A DNA stretch of 64,000 nt from Mycobacterium sp. EPa45 (GTDB lineage Bacteria; Actinomycetota; Actinomycetes; Mycobacteriales; Mycobacteriaceae): NCBI RefSeq assembly GCF_001021385.1, contig NZ_CP011773.1:4960001-5024000 (forward strand). The letters are read 5' to 3'. This document shows, piece by piece, positions 53,276 through 64,000 of this stretch (position 1 is the stretch's first letter; the number at the start of each line of letters is the position of its first letter). Both the position numbers and the translations under genes were made by a program. The notes under the pieces were generated by a model that was not told the DNA's origin, ran no database searches, and worked only from the letters and a program-made list of their open reading frames with translations.

Positions 53276-53922
53276 ACACCCTCCGCGAGCCCAAGGTGGC
53301 ATCGGCAATCGAACGGATGTACGCCGAAGCCGGCCGGCAGATGGCGCAGCTCCACGAGCGCGGTGCCCAGTTGCGGGCGGCGAAGACCGCGCAGGAACGC
53401 GCCGATGCGTTCAGCGACTTCTACCTGCCGGTGACGCCGGAGTCGGGACAGCTGCTCTACACCCTGGTGCGCGCGACGCGGCCTGCACTGGTGGTCGAAT
53501 TCGGAACATCGTTGGGGCTCTCCACAATTCATTTGGGCAGCGGTGTGCGCGACAACGGCACCGGTCGAGTGGTCACCACCGAGCTCAGCGCCGCGAAGGT
53601 CGCCGCCGCCAGGTCTACCTTCGCCGAGGTCGGCCTCGACGACGTGATCACCGTGCTGGAGGGCGATGCGACGCAGACGCTGGCCGGCATCTCCGAGCCG
53701 GTGGGCTTCGTGCTGCTCGACGGCTGGAAGGACCTGTACGTCCCGGTCGTTCAGGTGCTCGAGCCCCGCCTGAGTGACGGGGCGCTCGTCGTCGCCGACA
53801 ACACCGGCCTGGCCGATGCGCAGCCCTATGTGGAGTACATCCGCGATCCCGCGAATGGCTATGTGGGCGTGAGCTTCCCGGTGCGGGACTCCGACGCCAT
53901 GGAGATCAGCTGCCGGGCCTGA
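53272..53922 (+). CDS. O-methyltransferase (family 3, SAM-dependent)
   Basis: 216 residues. SAM motif I in VVEFGTSLGLSTIHLG (about 73-88), the acidic residue of motif II in VVTTELSAAK, and a metal/substrate segment FVLLDGWKDLY followed by ADNTG. Belongs to the catechol/caffeoyl-CoA O-methyltransferase-like group; substrate unknown. GTG overlaps the MFS-Usp stop (GTGA), so the two proteins are made together; the pump may export the methylated product. Confidence 0.85.
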   Translation: MNTLREPKVASAIERMYAEAGRQMAQLHERGAQLRAAKTAQERADAFSDFYLPVTPESGQLLYTLVRATRPALVVEFGTSLGLSTIHLGSGVRDNGTGRVVTTELSAAKVAAARSTFAEVGLDDVITVLEGDATQTLAGISEPVGFVLLDGWKDLYVPVVQVLEPRLSDGALVVADNTGLADAQPYVEYIRDPANGYVGVSFPVRDSDAMEISCRA

Positions 53923-53931
53923 GCCCGTCGG

Positions 53932-55566
53932 CTAGGTGACGAGCGCGACGGAGTTCGCGCGACGCAGCTTGCCCGACGGCGTCTTCGGGATGGTGCCCGG
54001 CCCGAGGACCACGACATTGCGCGGCCGCACGTCGACCTCGGCAACCACCTCGTGTGCCACCTCGTGTTCGATGCGCCGCACTGCGACGGGGTCCTGCCAG
54101 GCGTTGGATTCGACGGCGACCGCGAAGGTCTCGCGAGAGTGGCCGGCGTCGAGGCGCACGGCGACCGCGCAGCCGGGGCGCACCCCTTCGACACGGCCTG
54201 CGGCGCGCTCGATGTCGGTCGGGTAGATGTTGCGGCCGGCCATGATGATGACGTCCTTGACCCGACCGCACACCACGACGTGACCGTTCTCCAGCAGGTA
54301 GCCGAGGTCACCGGTGTCGTACCAGCCGCACTCATCCTGAGCGGGCACGAAACCGCCCATCGTGATGTAGCCCGGGGTCAGTGACTCACCGCGCAGCTCG
54401 ATGATGCCCACCCCGCGGGCCGGCAACACGTTGCCGTCCTCGTCGACGATGCGCGCCTCCAGATCCTTGAGCAGCGGACCGAGCGTGGCCAGCCGTCGGG
54501 TGTTGCCCTTGGCTGCGGGAACGGCCCGGCGCAGTGCGGCCAGCAGATCGGCGTCGACCTCGTCGACCACCAGCCCCGCGCCGCATTCGGAGAACGAGAC
54601 CGCCAGCGTGGTCTCGGCCATGCCGTAGGCCGGCAGGATGGCCTCGGGCTGGAGACCGAAGGGCTTACCCGCGTCCAGCAGGTCCTCGACGTCGGCGGGG
54701 TCGACGGGCTCGGCACCCGACAGGGCGAAGCGCAGCGTGGACAGGTCGAACTCACCGGGCTTGGCTTGGCGCCGCAGCCGCTTGGCGAACAACGCGTAGG
54801 CGAAGTTGGGCGCCGCGGTCATCGTGCCCTTGTACTTGTCGATGAGCTTGGCCCACAGCAGGGTGTCGCGCAGGAAGTCCATCGGCGTGACCTTGACCAG
54901 CTCGGCACCGAAGTACATCGGGATGGTGAGGAAGCCGACCATGCCCATGTCGTGGAAGCAGGGCAGCCAGCTGACCATGACATCGTTGTCGATGTCGTAC
55001 TTGGCGCCGATGAACATGGCCTCGGCGTTGGAGTGGATGTTGCGGTGAGTGATGACGACGGCCTTCGGTGACCCGGTCGATCCGCTCGTCAGCTGCATCA
55101 GCGCGACGTCGTCTTCGGAGGTCTCCACCGGGTCGACGGGCTCGGCGGCCAGCAGCGACTCGACGGTGAACACCTTGACGCCGCGCTCCTCGAGCACCGG
55201 CACCGCGATGAGGAACGGCTCGGAGACTATGACTGCCCTGGCCTCGATCATGTCGATGACGGTCGCGGTGTCCTTGGCCCACTGCTCCAAGTCGGTGCGC
55301 GGGGTGGGCTGGTGCAGCATCGTCAGGCTGGCACCACGCATCCAGAGCGCCTGTGCCGTCGGTGCGATCTCGACCGGAGCCCCGGCCAGCACGCCCACCG
55401 CGTCGCCGAGACCGATTCCAGCCGAGGCCAGCCCACCGGCGATGCGACGAGCGCGTTCGTGCACCTCACGCCACGTGTGCCGGACCGGCTCATGCGGCTC
55501 ACCGGTGACCATGCCCTTGCTGCTGGTCATGGCACTGTGGAACATCTTGTCGGTGAAACGGCTCAC
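53932..55566 (-). CDS. pks16: Pks16-type acyl-AMP/CoA ligase
   Basis: 544 residues, the same length as M. tuberculosis Pks16 (Rv1013) as recalled. Adenylate-forming enzyme: P-loop [14 protein letters not shown], substrate motif [14 protein letters not shown], hinge [20 protein letters not shown] and catalytic Lys in [13 protein letters not shown]. Despite the name it is not a polyketide synthase; it activates an acyl chain. The GTG at 55566 is chosen because GAGGAGG lies just upstream and the N-terminus [10 protein letters not shown] matches; the frame extends to 55746. Confidence 0.92.
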   Translation of the reverse strand: MSRFTDKMFHSAMTSSKGMVTGEPHEPVRHTWREVHERARRIAGGLASAGIGLGDAVGVLAGAPVEIAPTAQALWMRGASLTMLHQPTPRTDLEQWAKDTATVIDMIEARAVIVSEPFLIAVPVLEERGVKVFTVESLLAAEPVDPVETSEDDVALMQLTSGSTGSPKAVVITHRNIHSNAEAMFIGAKYDIDNDVMVSWLPCFHDMGMVGFLTIPMYFGAELVKVTPMDFLRDTLLWAKLIDKYKGTMTAAPNFAYALFAKRLRRQAKPGEFDLSTLRFALSGAEPVDPADVEDLLDAGKPFGLQPEAILPAYGMAETTLAVSFSECGAGLVVDEVDADLLAALRRAVPAAKGNTRRLATLGPLLKDLEARIVDEDGNVLPARGVGIIELRGESLTPGYITMGGFVPAQDECGWYDTGDLGYLLENGHVVVCGRVKDVIIMAGRNIYPTDIERAAGRVEGVRPGCAVAVRLDAGHSRETFAVAVESNAWQDPVAVRRIEHEVAHEVVAEVDVRPRNVVVLGPGTIPKTPSGKLRRANSVALVT

Positions 55567-55892
55567 GACGACCTCCTCGGCATCCGGAGCTGGCTGAACA
55601 GCGGCGTTGACGGCGACCCGAAAGCCCTGTAATTCATGCTCCACCTGCCACAACGTGCTGCATAGGAGGCACGCCAGTACGACTGGGGAGCGGTTCGGTC
55701 TCGAAATGGTGATGATGCGACGGAAGACGGGGTACTGCCGGGCCACCGCCCGCCCCGGACCGGGGTGGGCGATTCATATTGATGCAGTGCCAGGCCGCTA
55801 GTCATCACCGTCGATCATCTTAAACTCCCCTTAAGTTACCGCCAAGTTTTAGACGGTAATGAGAAGCGCGTCACAGTGCCGAGGTGCAAAAA
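55567..55892 (-). other. 326-bp leader/promoter region of pks16
   Basis: No gene longer than the 6-codon peptide at 55801-55821. It has an AT-rich start-proximal stretch with TTACCG (55836-55841) and CGGTAA (55854-55859) inverted, a likely -10 TACCGT on the minus strand in the same place, and TTAAACTCCCCTTAAG. If that promoter is used the leader is about 280 nt. Nothing else is recognisable. Confidence 0.45.
55801..55821 (-). CDS. Possible 6-residue leader peptide MIDGDD
   Basis: Minus strand ATG at 55821 reads MIDGDD then TAG at 55801. AAGGGGAG ends 6 nt upstream, an excellent ribosome site, better than most genes here. It would lie about 20-40 nt from the 5' end of the pks16 transcript. 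There is no run of one amino acid, so not a classical attenuator. Confidence 0.35.
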
Positions 55893-56846
55893 TCAGCTCA
55901 CCTGGCCCGGCACAATGCGGGCGCCGTGGACCGGGCCGCTGGCCACCCGGACCGTGCGGCATACGTCGACACCGGCCAGCTCGGTTCCGACATCCACCGC
56001 CGCGGACGCCGACTCGCACAGGAACGCACATGTCGGCCCTGAGCCGGAGACGATGCCGGCCAGTGCACCCGCTTCAGCGCCCGCCCGCAAGGTTCGGCGT
56101 AGCGCGGGGTTCAAGCTCAGCGCGGCGGCCTGCAGGTCGTTGCCGAGTACAGCGGCCAGCTCGCGGGGGTTGCCGCCGGCCAGGGCTCCGAGCAGCGGCT
56201 CGGGATCGGTCAGCCGCGGCGGATCGCCCGCCTCCCGCAGCCGGTCGATCTCGCGGTATACCTCGGCCGTGGACAGTCCGCCCTGACCGAAGGCCAACAC
56301 CCAGTGAAAGGTGGTGCGGGCCAACACCGTCGCCAACTCTTCGCCCCGTCCGGTGCCCAGCGCCGTGCCGCCGTGCAGAGCGAAGGGCACGTCGCTGCCC
56401 AACTGCGCGGCCAGCGCGTGCAGGTCACGACGGGCCAGGCCCAGCTCCCACAGATTGTTCATCGCGACCAACACCGCGGCGGCGTCGGCGCTGCCACCGG
56501 CCATCCCACCGGCGACCGGGATCGACTTCTCGATCAAGATCTCGACATCGGGTGCCCGCCCGACATGTTCGGCCATCAGCTCGGCGGCCTGCCAGGCGAT
56601 GTTGCGCTCGTCGGCGGGCAGCTGCTCGGCACCCTCCCCCACCGTCTGCAGAGACAGCACGTCGGCGTTGCGCACTGTCACCTCGTCGAGCAGGGACACG
56701 GCATGGAAGACCGTGGTGAGCTCGTGATAGCCGTCCGCGCGCCGGTCACCGACCTCGAGGTACAGATTGACCTTGCCCGGTACGCGCACGGTCACCGATC
56801 CGGTCGGCACCCATTCGGTGGCGATGGAGCCGTTGGACGAGGACAC
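55893..56846 (-). CDS. ispE: 4-diphosphocytidyl-2-C-methyl-D-erythritol kinase
   Basis: 317 residues, GHMP kinase: [22 protein letters not shown] at the N-terminus, ATP loop [20 protein letters not shown] and the C-terminal [11 protein letters not shown]. Phosphorylates CDP-ME in the non-mevalonate isoprenoid pathway. In M. tuberculosis it is the third gene of rpfB-ksgA-ispE; here a kinase gene on the other strand separates it from ksgA. GTG start with a leaderless-type -10. Confidence 0.96.
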   Translation of the reverse strand: MSSSNGSIATEWVPTGSVTVRVPGKVNLYLEVGDRRADGYHELTTVFHAVSLLDEVTVRNADVLSLQTVGEGAEQLPADERNIAWQAAELMAEHVGRAPDVEILIEKSIPVAGGMAGGSADAAAVLVAMNNLWELGLARRDLHALAAQLGSDVPFALHGGTALGTGRGEELATVLARTTFHWVLAFGQGGLSTAEVYREIDRLREAGDPPRLTDPEPLLGALAGGNPRELAAVLGNDLQAAALSLNPALRRTLRAGAEAGALAGIVSGSGPTCAFLCESASAAVDVGTELAGVDVCRTVRVASGPVHGARIVPGQVS

Positions 56847-56852
56847 CGGACG

Positions 56853-56858
56853 AGACTA
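56853..56858 (-). promoter_or_regulatory. -10 element TAGTCT, leaderless ispE promoter
   Basis: On the minus strand TAGTCT ends 6 nt before the GTG at 56846. It gives ispE its own promoter. Confidence 0.55.
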
Positions 56859-56901
56859 TCGCGCCGTGCGCAATTACCCCGGTCGTCGTCCACCTGCGAT
56901 C

Positions 56902-56907
56902 TAGGGT
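56902..56907 (+). promoter_or_regulatory. -10 element TAGGGT, leaderless kinase promoter
   Basis: TAGGGT ends 6 nt before the GTG at 56914; no Shine-Dalgarno. Divergent from the ispE promoter 44 bp away. Confidence 0.6.
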
Positions 56908-56913
56908 CGAAGC

Positions 56914-57716
56914 GTGGCTCATCCGGGGCAGTCGTTCGCGGGCTACGTCGTCGGAGACGAATTGGGCCGCGGCGGCGAGGCGACGGTCTATCTCGCCCGC
57001 GACCCCGGCCGGACACCGGACCTCGTCGCGCTGAAGGTGCTCGACGTCGAACACCGGAACCCGAGCAGCGTGTCCCGGCTGGCCCGCGAGTACCGAATCG
57101 CCGCCCGGCTGCGACACCGTCACATCGTGACGGTGTACGACCACGGCCCGCACTGGATGACGATGCAGTACGTCGACGGCGGGAAAGCGACCGGGCTGAC
57201 GTCACTCGACACCCGGCTCGAAGCGCTGCGCCAGATCGCAGCTGCACTCGACCACGCCCACCGGGACGGTGTTGTGCACAGTGATGTCAAGCCCGCGAAT
57301 ATTCTTGTGCACCAAGACTTTCGGAAAGATGGCGCGGTCCTGATCGACTTCGGCGTCGCGCATATCCTCGCCGAGGACGTCTGGCACCGGCCCGTCCAGG
57401 TGGTGACTTCGCTGCCCTACGCAGCACCTGAGCTGCTGCAGGGTCGCCTGCCGCAGGCGGCGACCGACGAATACGCACTGGCGTGCACAGCTTTGGAATT
57501 ACTCACCGGCACAACACCGTTCGATTGCGACAACCCGCTGGCGCTGGTGGACGCGCACATGCATCTGCCGCCACCCGAGGTCTCGAAGACGACGCCCTGG
57601 CTGTCCAGGTCGTTCGACATGGTTCTGGCCCGAGCCATCGCCAAGGATCCGGACCGGCGGTACCCGTCATGCACCGAGTTGGTGCATCACCTCGCCGAGA
57701 CGGTGCGCGGAAGCGC

Positions 57717-57729
<13 letters not shown>
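56914..57729 (+). CDS. Soluble Ser/Thr protein kinase
   Basis: 271 residues, only a kinase domain: glycine loop [18 protein letters not shown] Lys41 (VALKVLD), catalytic loop HSDVKPAN with His122, Asp124, Lys126 and Asn129, DFG at 145-147 and APE in YAAPELLQG. The Arg of the usual HRD is Ser123, making it a non-RD kinase, so activation-loop phosphorylation may not be needed. No membrane span or sensor domain, unlike PknA/B/D. Not a known M. tuberculosis Pkn. It sits between ksgA and ispE on the opposite strand; its 3' end overlaps ksgA by 13 bp. Confidence 0.88.
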
Positions 57730-59875
<2,146 letters not shown>

Positions 59876-60703
59876 TTAGACACCGTAGACCCGCTGTGCG
59901 GTGGCCGACGACTGCTCGGCCAGCAACTGTGCCGGACGGTCGACGACATCGGCCAGCGCACGCACCGTGTAGGGCAGGCAATAGGGCTCGTTGGGCGCTC
60001 CGCGGTAGGGATGCGGGGTCAGAAACGGCGCGTCGGTTTCGACAAGCAGCTGGCCCGGCGGGATCACTCTGGCCGCCTCCCGCAGGTCACGAGCGTTCTT
60101 GAAGCTCACCGTCCCGGACAAGCTGAGCACCCAGCCGGCATCGACGCAGGTGCGGGCCATCTCGGGGCCGGAGGAGAAGCAGTGGAAGATGACCGTCTCC
60201 GGCGGTCCTTCGGCGCGCAGCACGTCGAGCACCTCGGCGTCGGCGTCGCGGTTGTGGATCATCAGTGGTTTACCGGTGCGTTTAGCGAGGTCGATGTGCC
60301 AGGCAAAAGACTCCCGCTGAGCGGCAGGCTCGGCACAGCCGTCGAGCTTGCCCGGCCAGTAGAGGTCCATGCCGGTCTCCCCGATCGCCACCACCCGCTC
60401 GTAGGTGGCCAGCTGCTCGAGCTCGGCGCGGGCGTCGTCGGTGAGGGCATCAGCGCGCGTCGGGTGCAGCGCGACCGCGGCATAGACCCGCGGATCCCAG
60501 CCGGCCGCCTCGGCAGCCCAGCGGGCGGCATCGAGGTCGTCGGCGATCGTCACCGCCGCCACCACTCCGGCGGCCTCGGCGCGGTCGAGGATCGCGTGCA
60601 CGTCGCCTGCGGTGCGGGCACCGCACGCGTCCAGGTGGGTGTGCGCATCGATCAACGGCGTCAACGGCTCTGGGAGCGGCGGTGGCTCGCGTCTGGCACT
60701 CAC
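59876..60703 (-). CDS. tatD: TatD-family metal-dependent hydrolase/DNase
   Basis: 275 residues. Metal ligands in [10 protein letters not shown], the Glu in GETGMDLYW, His in [10 protein letters not shown] and Asp in [15 protein letters not shown]. 3'-5' exonuclease/DNase family. GTG 60703 gives N-terminus [14 protein letters not shown]; a long frame upstream runs antisense through metG and is rejected. A minus-strand TAAGGT lies 7 nt upstream. Confidence 0.94.
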   Translation of the reverse strand: MSARREPPPLPEPLTPLIDAHTHLDACGARTAGDVHAILDRAEAAGVVAAVTIADDLDAARWAAEAAGWDPRVYAAVALHPTRADALTDDARAELEQLATYERVVAIGETGMDLYWPGKLDGCAEPAAQRESFAWHIDLAKRTGKPLMIHNRDADAEVLDVLRAEGPPETVIFHCFSSGPEMARTCVDAGWVLSLSGTVSFKNARDLREAARVIPPGQLLVETDAPFLTPHPYRGAPNEPYCLPYTVRALADVVDRPAQLLAEQSSATAQRVYGV

Positions 60704-60710
60704 GCCCCAC

Positions 60711-60720
60711 ACCTTAGGGT
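60711..60720. promoter_or_regulatory. Overlapping divergent -10 elements of tatD and metG
   Basis: Minus-strand TAAGGT (60711-60716) ends 7 nt before the tatD GTG; plus-strand TAGGGT (60715-60720) ends 10 nt before the metG ATG. They share two base pairs in a 27-bp spacer, with the palindrome AGGGTTAACCCT beginning at 60717. Confidence 0.55.
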
Positions 60721-60730
60721 TAACCCTGAC

Positions 60731-62281
60731 ATGACCAAGCCGCCGTACTACCTGACCACCGCAATCGCGTACCCCAACGGTGCGCCGCACATCGGGCACG
60801 CCTACGAGTACATCGCGACCGACGCGATCGCCCGGTTCAAGCGCCTCGACGGCTTCGACGTGCACTACCTGACCGGGACCGACGAGCACGGTCTGAAGAT
60901 GGCGCAGACTGCCGCCGCGGAGGGCATTCCGACCGCTGAGCTGGCGCGGCGCAACTCCGATGCGTTCCAGGCCATGCAGGAAAAGCTCGGCGCCTCGTTC
61001 GACCGCTTCATCCGCACCACCGACGCCGACCACATCGACGCCTCGATCGAGATCTGGAAGCGGATGGACGCCGCCGGCGACATCTACCTCGACTCGTACT
61101 CGGGCTGGTATTCGGTGCGCGACGAACGCTTCTATACCGAAGATGAACTCGAGACGCGGGCCGACGGCAACAAGTACTCCGTCGAGACCGGCACCCCCGT
61201 GACGTGGACCGAGGAGCAGACCTACTTCTTCCGGCTGTCGGCGTACGCCGAGCGGCTGCTCGCCCATTACGAGGCGCACCCGGAATTCATCGGTCCCGAG
61301 GTCCGCCGCAACGAGGTCGTGAGCTTCGTTTCGGGCGGGCTGCGCGATCTGTCGATCTCGCGGACGACCTTCGACTGGGGTGTGCCCGTCCCGGATCACC
61401 CGGACCACGTCATGTACGTGTGGGTCGACGCACTGACCAACTATCTCACCGGCGCGGGCTTCCCGGACACCGATTCCGAGTCGTTCCGCAAGTACTGGCC
61501 CGCCGACCTGCACATGATCGGCAAGGACATCATCCGGTTCCACACCGTGTACTGGCCCGCGTTCCTCATGTCAGCCGGAATCGAGCTGCCCCGAAGGGTT
61601 TTCGTGCACGGGTTCCTGCTCAACAGCGGCGAGAAGATGAGCAAGTCGGTGGGTAACGTAGTGGATCCGTTCGCACTCGTCGACGCATTCGGCCTCGATC
61701 AGGTGCGCTACTTCCTGCTGCGCGAGGTGCCGTTCGGGCAGGACGGCAGCTACAGCGAGGACGCGATAATCGGCCGCATCAACGCCGACCTGGCCAACGA
61801 GTTCGGGAATCTGGCGCAGCGCTCACTGTCGATGGTGAACAAGAACCTCGACGCCCAGGTGCCCGAACCCGGTGAGTTCACCGACGCCGACCGCGAGATG
61901 CTGGCGCTCGCCGACGAGCTGTTGCCGCGGGTGCGCGCGCACTTCGACGTTCCCGCCATGCACCTTGCGCTGGAGGCGATCTGGGCGATGCTCGGCGCCG
62001 CCAACCGCTATTTCTCGGCTCAGGAGCCGTGGGTGCTGCGCAAGTCGGAGGCAGCGGGCGACCAGGAGCGGTTCCGCACAGTGCTCTACGTGACGCTGGA
62101 AGTCGTGCGAATCGCGGCGCTGCTCGTGCAGCCCGTCATGCCGACATCGGCCGCCACCCTGCTCGACCTGCTCGGCCAGAGTGAAACGGCGCGTGACTTC
62201 GGTGCGGTCGCGGTCCGCATCGCGCCGGGCACCGACCTGCCGGCTCCGAGCGGGGTGTTCCCGCGGTACCAGCCTGCTTAA
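60731..62281 (+). CDS. metG: Methionyl-tRNA synthetase
   Basis: 516 residues, the class I enzyme without the C-terminal tRNA-binding extension. HIGH motif in [13 protein letters not shown] and KMSKS in [14 protein letters not shown] 60731; the open frame continues upstream over tatD in antisense and is not coding. Equivalent to Rv1007c, with the same divergent tatD neighbour. Confidence 0.97.
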   Translation: MTKPPYYLTTAIAYPNGAPHIGHAYEYIATDAIARFKRLDGFDVHYLTGTDEHGLKMAQTAAAEGIPTAELARRNSDAFQAMQEKLGASFDRFIRTTDADHIDASIEIWKRMDAAGDIYLDSYSGWYSVRDERFYTEDELETRADGNKYSVETGTPVTWTEEQTYFFRLSAYAERLLAHYEAHPEFIGPEVRRNEVVSFVSGGLRDLSISRTTFDWGVPVPDHPDHVMYVWVDALTNYLTGAGFPDTDSESFRKYWPADLHMIGKDIIRFHTVYWPAFLMSAGIELPRRVFVHGFLLNSGEKMSKSVGNVVDPFALVDAFGLDQVRYFLLREVPFGQDGSYSEDAIIGRINADLANEFGNLAQRSLSMVNKNLDAQVPEPGEFTDADREMLALADELLPRVRAHFDVPAMHLALEAIWAMLGAANRYFSAQEPWVLRKSEAAGDQERFRTVLYVTLEVVRIAALLVQPVMPTSAATLLDLLGQSETARDFGAVAVRIAPGTDLPAPSGVFPRYQPA

Positions 62282-62299
62282 GTGAGCTGCGTCACGTAG

Positions 62300-62326
62300 C
62301 GTCACATTCACCGGCCCCCTGGTGTC
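62300..62326 (+). promoter_or_regulatory. ECF41-type promoter before the oxidoreductase-sigJ operon
   Basis: CGTCACA (62300-62306), 16 bp, then TGTC (62323-62326). The ECF41 consensus as I recall it is TGTCACA-N16-CGTC; each box differs at one base and the spacing is exact. It lies about 40 bp before the start codon, with AAAGGAG in the leader. Confidence 0.55.
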
Positions 62327-62367
62327 TCGAGGTCAGCACGCTCAAGCGACCTCAAAGGAGAGATGTG

Positions 62368-63540
62368 ATGACCGAGCAACGAGTGAGAGTTGTGGTGATC
62401 GGCGGCGGTTACGCCGGCGTGATCGCGGCGAATCACCTGCGGCTGCGCGCGGGAGTGGAGATCACCCTGGTGAACCCACGTCCCGACTTCGTCGAGCGGA
62501 TCCGGCTGCACCAGCTGATCACCGGTTCCGACGACGCCACGCATGCCTACGCCGACATCCTCGGCGCGGGCATCGAGTTGGTGGTCGACGCGGCCACCCG
62601 CATCGACACCGAGACGCGTCAGGTGGAACTGTTCAGCGGGCCGCCGCTGCCGTACGACTACCTCATCTACGCGGTGGGCAGCGGCTCCGCCGAGCCGGCA
62701 GTTCCCGGTGCCGACGAATTCGCTTATCCGATAGCAGATCTCGAGGAAGCACAGCGACTGACCGCCGCGTTGAACGACCTGCACTACGGGGCGCCGGTGT
62801 GCGTGGTGGGCGCCGGCCCGACCGGTATCGAGACTGCGGCCGAACTGGCCGAGCAGGGCCGCAACGTCACGCTGGTGTGCGGCCCGGTCCTGGGGCCCTA
62901 CCTCAGCACGCCCGGGCGCCGGTCGGTGGCCAAGCGGCTGCGCAAGCTCGGCGTCGAGATCGTCGACGGACCGCAGGCCATGGTGACCGCGGTCGCCGCT
63001 GATGCGGTGACACTGGGCGACGGGCGCCGGCCGGCGAGCAACGTGACGATCTGGACCGCCGGGTTCGGGGTGCCCGATCTTGCGGTGCGCTCCGGGCTGC
63101 GCACCGACGCGATGGGCCGGCTGCTCACCGACGAGACGCTGACCAGCGTTGACAGCGACCGCATCGTGGCCGCCGGCGACGCCGCCGCCCCGTCCGGGCA
63201 GCCGCTACGGATGAGCTGCCAGGCCGCGATTCCGCTGGGCGCCCAGGCCGCGAACACCGTGCTGGCCCGGCTCGCCGGCGCGCAGCCCGCGGTGATCAGC
63301 CAGGCATTCACCGGGCAGTGCATCAGCCTCGGGCGGACCGGCGCCACCATCCAGATCGCCCGCACCAATGACATCCCGCTGCCGCTGTACATCGGTGGGC
63401 GCACCGCGGCGGCAATCAAGGAGGCGGTCTGCAAAGGCACCATCAGCTTCCTGCGCCGCGAGGCCCGAAAGCCTGGCTCCTACTTCTGGATCAAGGGCGG
63501 CGGTAAGCGCCCGGCTGCCGACGCAGTGGTGACCCGGTGA
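62368..63540 (+). CDS. NAD(P)/FAD-dependent oxidoreductase (NDH-2-like)
   Basis: 390 residues. FAD motif VVIGGGYAGVIAANHL at the N-terminus, NAD(P) motif VVGAGPTGIETAAELAEQG (about 147-165) and the closing FAD motif IVAAGDAAAP. Belongs to the pyridine-nucleotide-disulphide oxidoreductase/type II NADH dehydrogenase-like group. ATG 62368 is 7 nt after AAAGGAG; GTG 62365 is an alternative. It precedes and overlaps an ECF41 sigma gene, a typical ECF41 target arrangement. Confidence 0.87.
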   Translation: MTEQRVRVVVIGGGYAGVIAANHLRLRAGVEITLVNPRPDFVERIRLHQLITGSDDATHAYADILGAGIELVVDAATRIDTETRQVELFSGPPLPYDYLIYAVGSGSAEPAVPGADEFAYPIADLEEAQRLTAALNDLHYGAPVCVVGAGPTGIETAAELAEQGRNVTLVCGPVLGPYLSTPGRRSVAKRLRKLGVEIVDGPQAMVTAVAADAVTLGDGRRPASNVTIWTAGFGVPDLAVRSGLRTDAMGRLLTDETLTSVDSDRIVAAGDAAAPSGQPLRMSCQAAIPLGAQAANTVLARLAGAQPAVISQAFTGQCISLGRTGATIQIARTNDIPLPLYIGGRTAAAIKEAVCKGTISFLRREARKPGSYFWIKGGGKRPAADAVVTR

Positions 63541-64000
63541 CCGCCGCCGACGAGCACGCCGAGCGGTTCACCCTGCTGCGACCGCTGCTGTTCACGATCG
63601 CCTACGAGATCACCGGCTCGGCCACCGAAGCCGACGACGTGCTGCAGGACAGCTATTTGCGTTGGGCGACAGTGGATCTCGATCAGGTTCGGGATACCAA
63701 GGCCTACCTGGCCCAACTGGTCACCCGGCAGGCGCTGAACACGCTGCGCTCGCAGGCCCGCCGCCGGGAGGACTACGTCGGCCCATGGCTCCCCGAACCA
63801 CTGCTGCTCGACGAACGCGACGGCGCCGCCGACGTGGTGCTCGCCGAGTCGGTGTCGATGGCGATGCTCGTGGTGCTCGAGACGCTGACTCCCGACGAGC
63901 GCGCAGTGTTCGTGCTGCGCGAGGTGTTCGGCTTCAGCCACGACGAAATCGCCGACGCGATAGGCAAATCCACGGCGGCGGTGCGCCAGATGGCGCATCG
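63537..64000 (+). CDS. SigJ-like ECF41 sigma factor (5' part)
   Basis: 154 residues visible before the window ends. Region 2 includes ITGSATEADDVLQDSYLRW, region 4 VFVLREVFGFSHDEIADAIG. The linker YVGPWLPEPLL is a mark of ECF41 factors, which carry a C-terminal SnoaL-like domain that would lie outside. GTG overlaps the oxidoreductase stop (GTGA), so they are coupled. Close to mycobacterial SigJ, but orthology cannot be settled from a fragment. Confidence 0.85.
   Translation, partial: MTAADEHAERFTLLRPLLFTIAYEITGSATEADDVLQDSYLRWATVDLDQVRDTKAYLAQLVTRQALNTLRSQARRREDYVGPWLPEPLLLDERDGAADVVLAESVSMAMLVVLETLTPDERAVFVLREVFGFSHDEIADAIGKSTAAVRQMAH

Overview
The window is high-GC chromosomal DNA from a mycobacterium, most likely a rapid grower (Mycolicibacterium type). 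The signs are an ESX-4 type VII secretion locus, tandem cutinase genes, an rpfB-ksgA operon, mycobacterial lipoproteins (LpqT, LpqU), a Pks16-type adenylate-forming enzyme, many GTG/TTG starts and several leaderless promoters. Compared from memory with M. tuberculosis, the left block (about 1-19770, eccD4 to rmlB) follows Rv3448-Rv3464. The right block (about 20100-62280, kdp to metG) follows Rv1031-Rv1007 with insertions. The junction lies between rmlB and kdp.

Layout. 1-3403: ESX-4 end (eccD4 partial, mycP4, eccB4). 3440-5076: CGNR zinc-finger regulator divergent from an EamA exporter. 5138-7935: four tandem secreted cutinase-like enzymes. 7932-12684, minus strand: infA-rpmJ-rpsM-rpsK-rpsD-rpoA-rplQ-truA. 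12964-16157: a response-regulator/thioredoxin-reductase-like flavoprotein fusion and a cyclic-nucleotide-domain histidine kinase. 16187-18745: three tandem luciferase-like (F420-type) oxidoreductases, then rmlB. 20123-28317: a complete kdpFABCDE potassium operon led by an extra 27-residue membrane peptide. 28503-28784: a 34-residue Cys/His-rich peptide gene, a strong terminator hairpin and a decayed DUF4383 fragment, followed by an intact DUF4383 gene. 29383-33662, minus: lpqU and eno, then the divisome protein, DUF501 and ppx. 33812-37234: efeUOB iron uptake behind IdeR-like boxes. 37207-43286, minus: tetR-GAF, mfd-mazG, with a 36-bp tandem repeat ahead of tetR. 43484-47089: tRNA-Gln, glmU, prs, arsC-like, lpqT. 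47195-49441: SDR, rplY, pth. 49380-53922: DUF998 protein, a QueG-like Fe-S protein with a palindromic operator over its start codon, an MFS-UspA fusion with an O-methyltransferase. 53932-59749: pks16, ispE, a soluble Ser/Thr kinase and ksgA-rpfB. 59876-62281: tatD and metG on overlapping divergent promoters. 62368-64000: a flavoprotein oxidoreductase and a SigJ-like ECF41 sigma factor cut by the window end.

Most of the window is core housekeeping DNA. The least ordinary parts are: (1) the REC-flavoprotein/cNMP-kinase pair, whose reductase lacks the thioredoxin-reductase CxxC; (2) the 34-residue Cys/His peptide; (3) the kinase gene that separates ispE from rpfB-ksgA; (4) the ECF41 module with a matching promoter; (5) regulatory DNA such as the KdpE-like direct repeats, the start-codon palindrome, the rpfB leader terminator and a recurring leaderless promoter geometry. 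No transposase, prophage or CRISPR array was seen.
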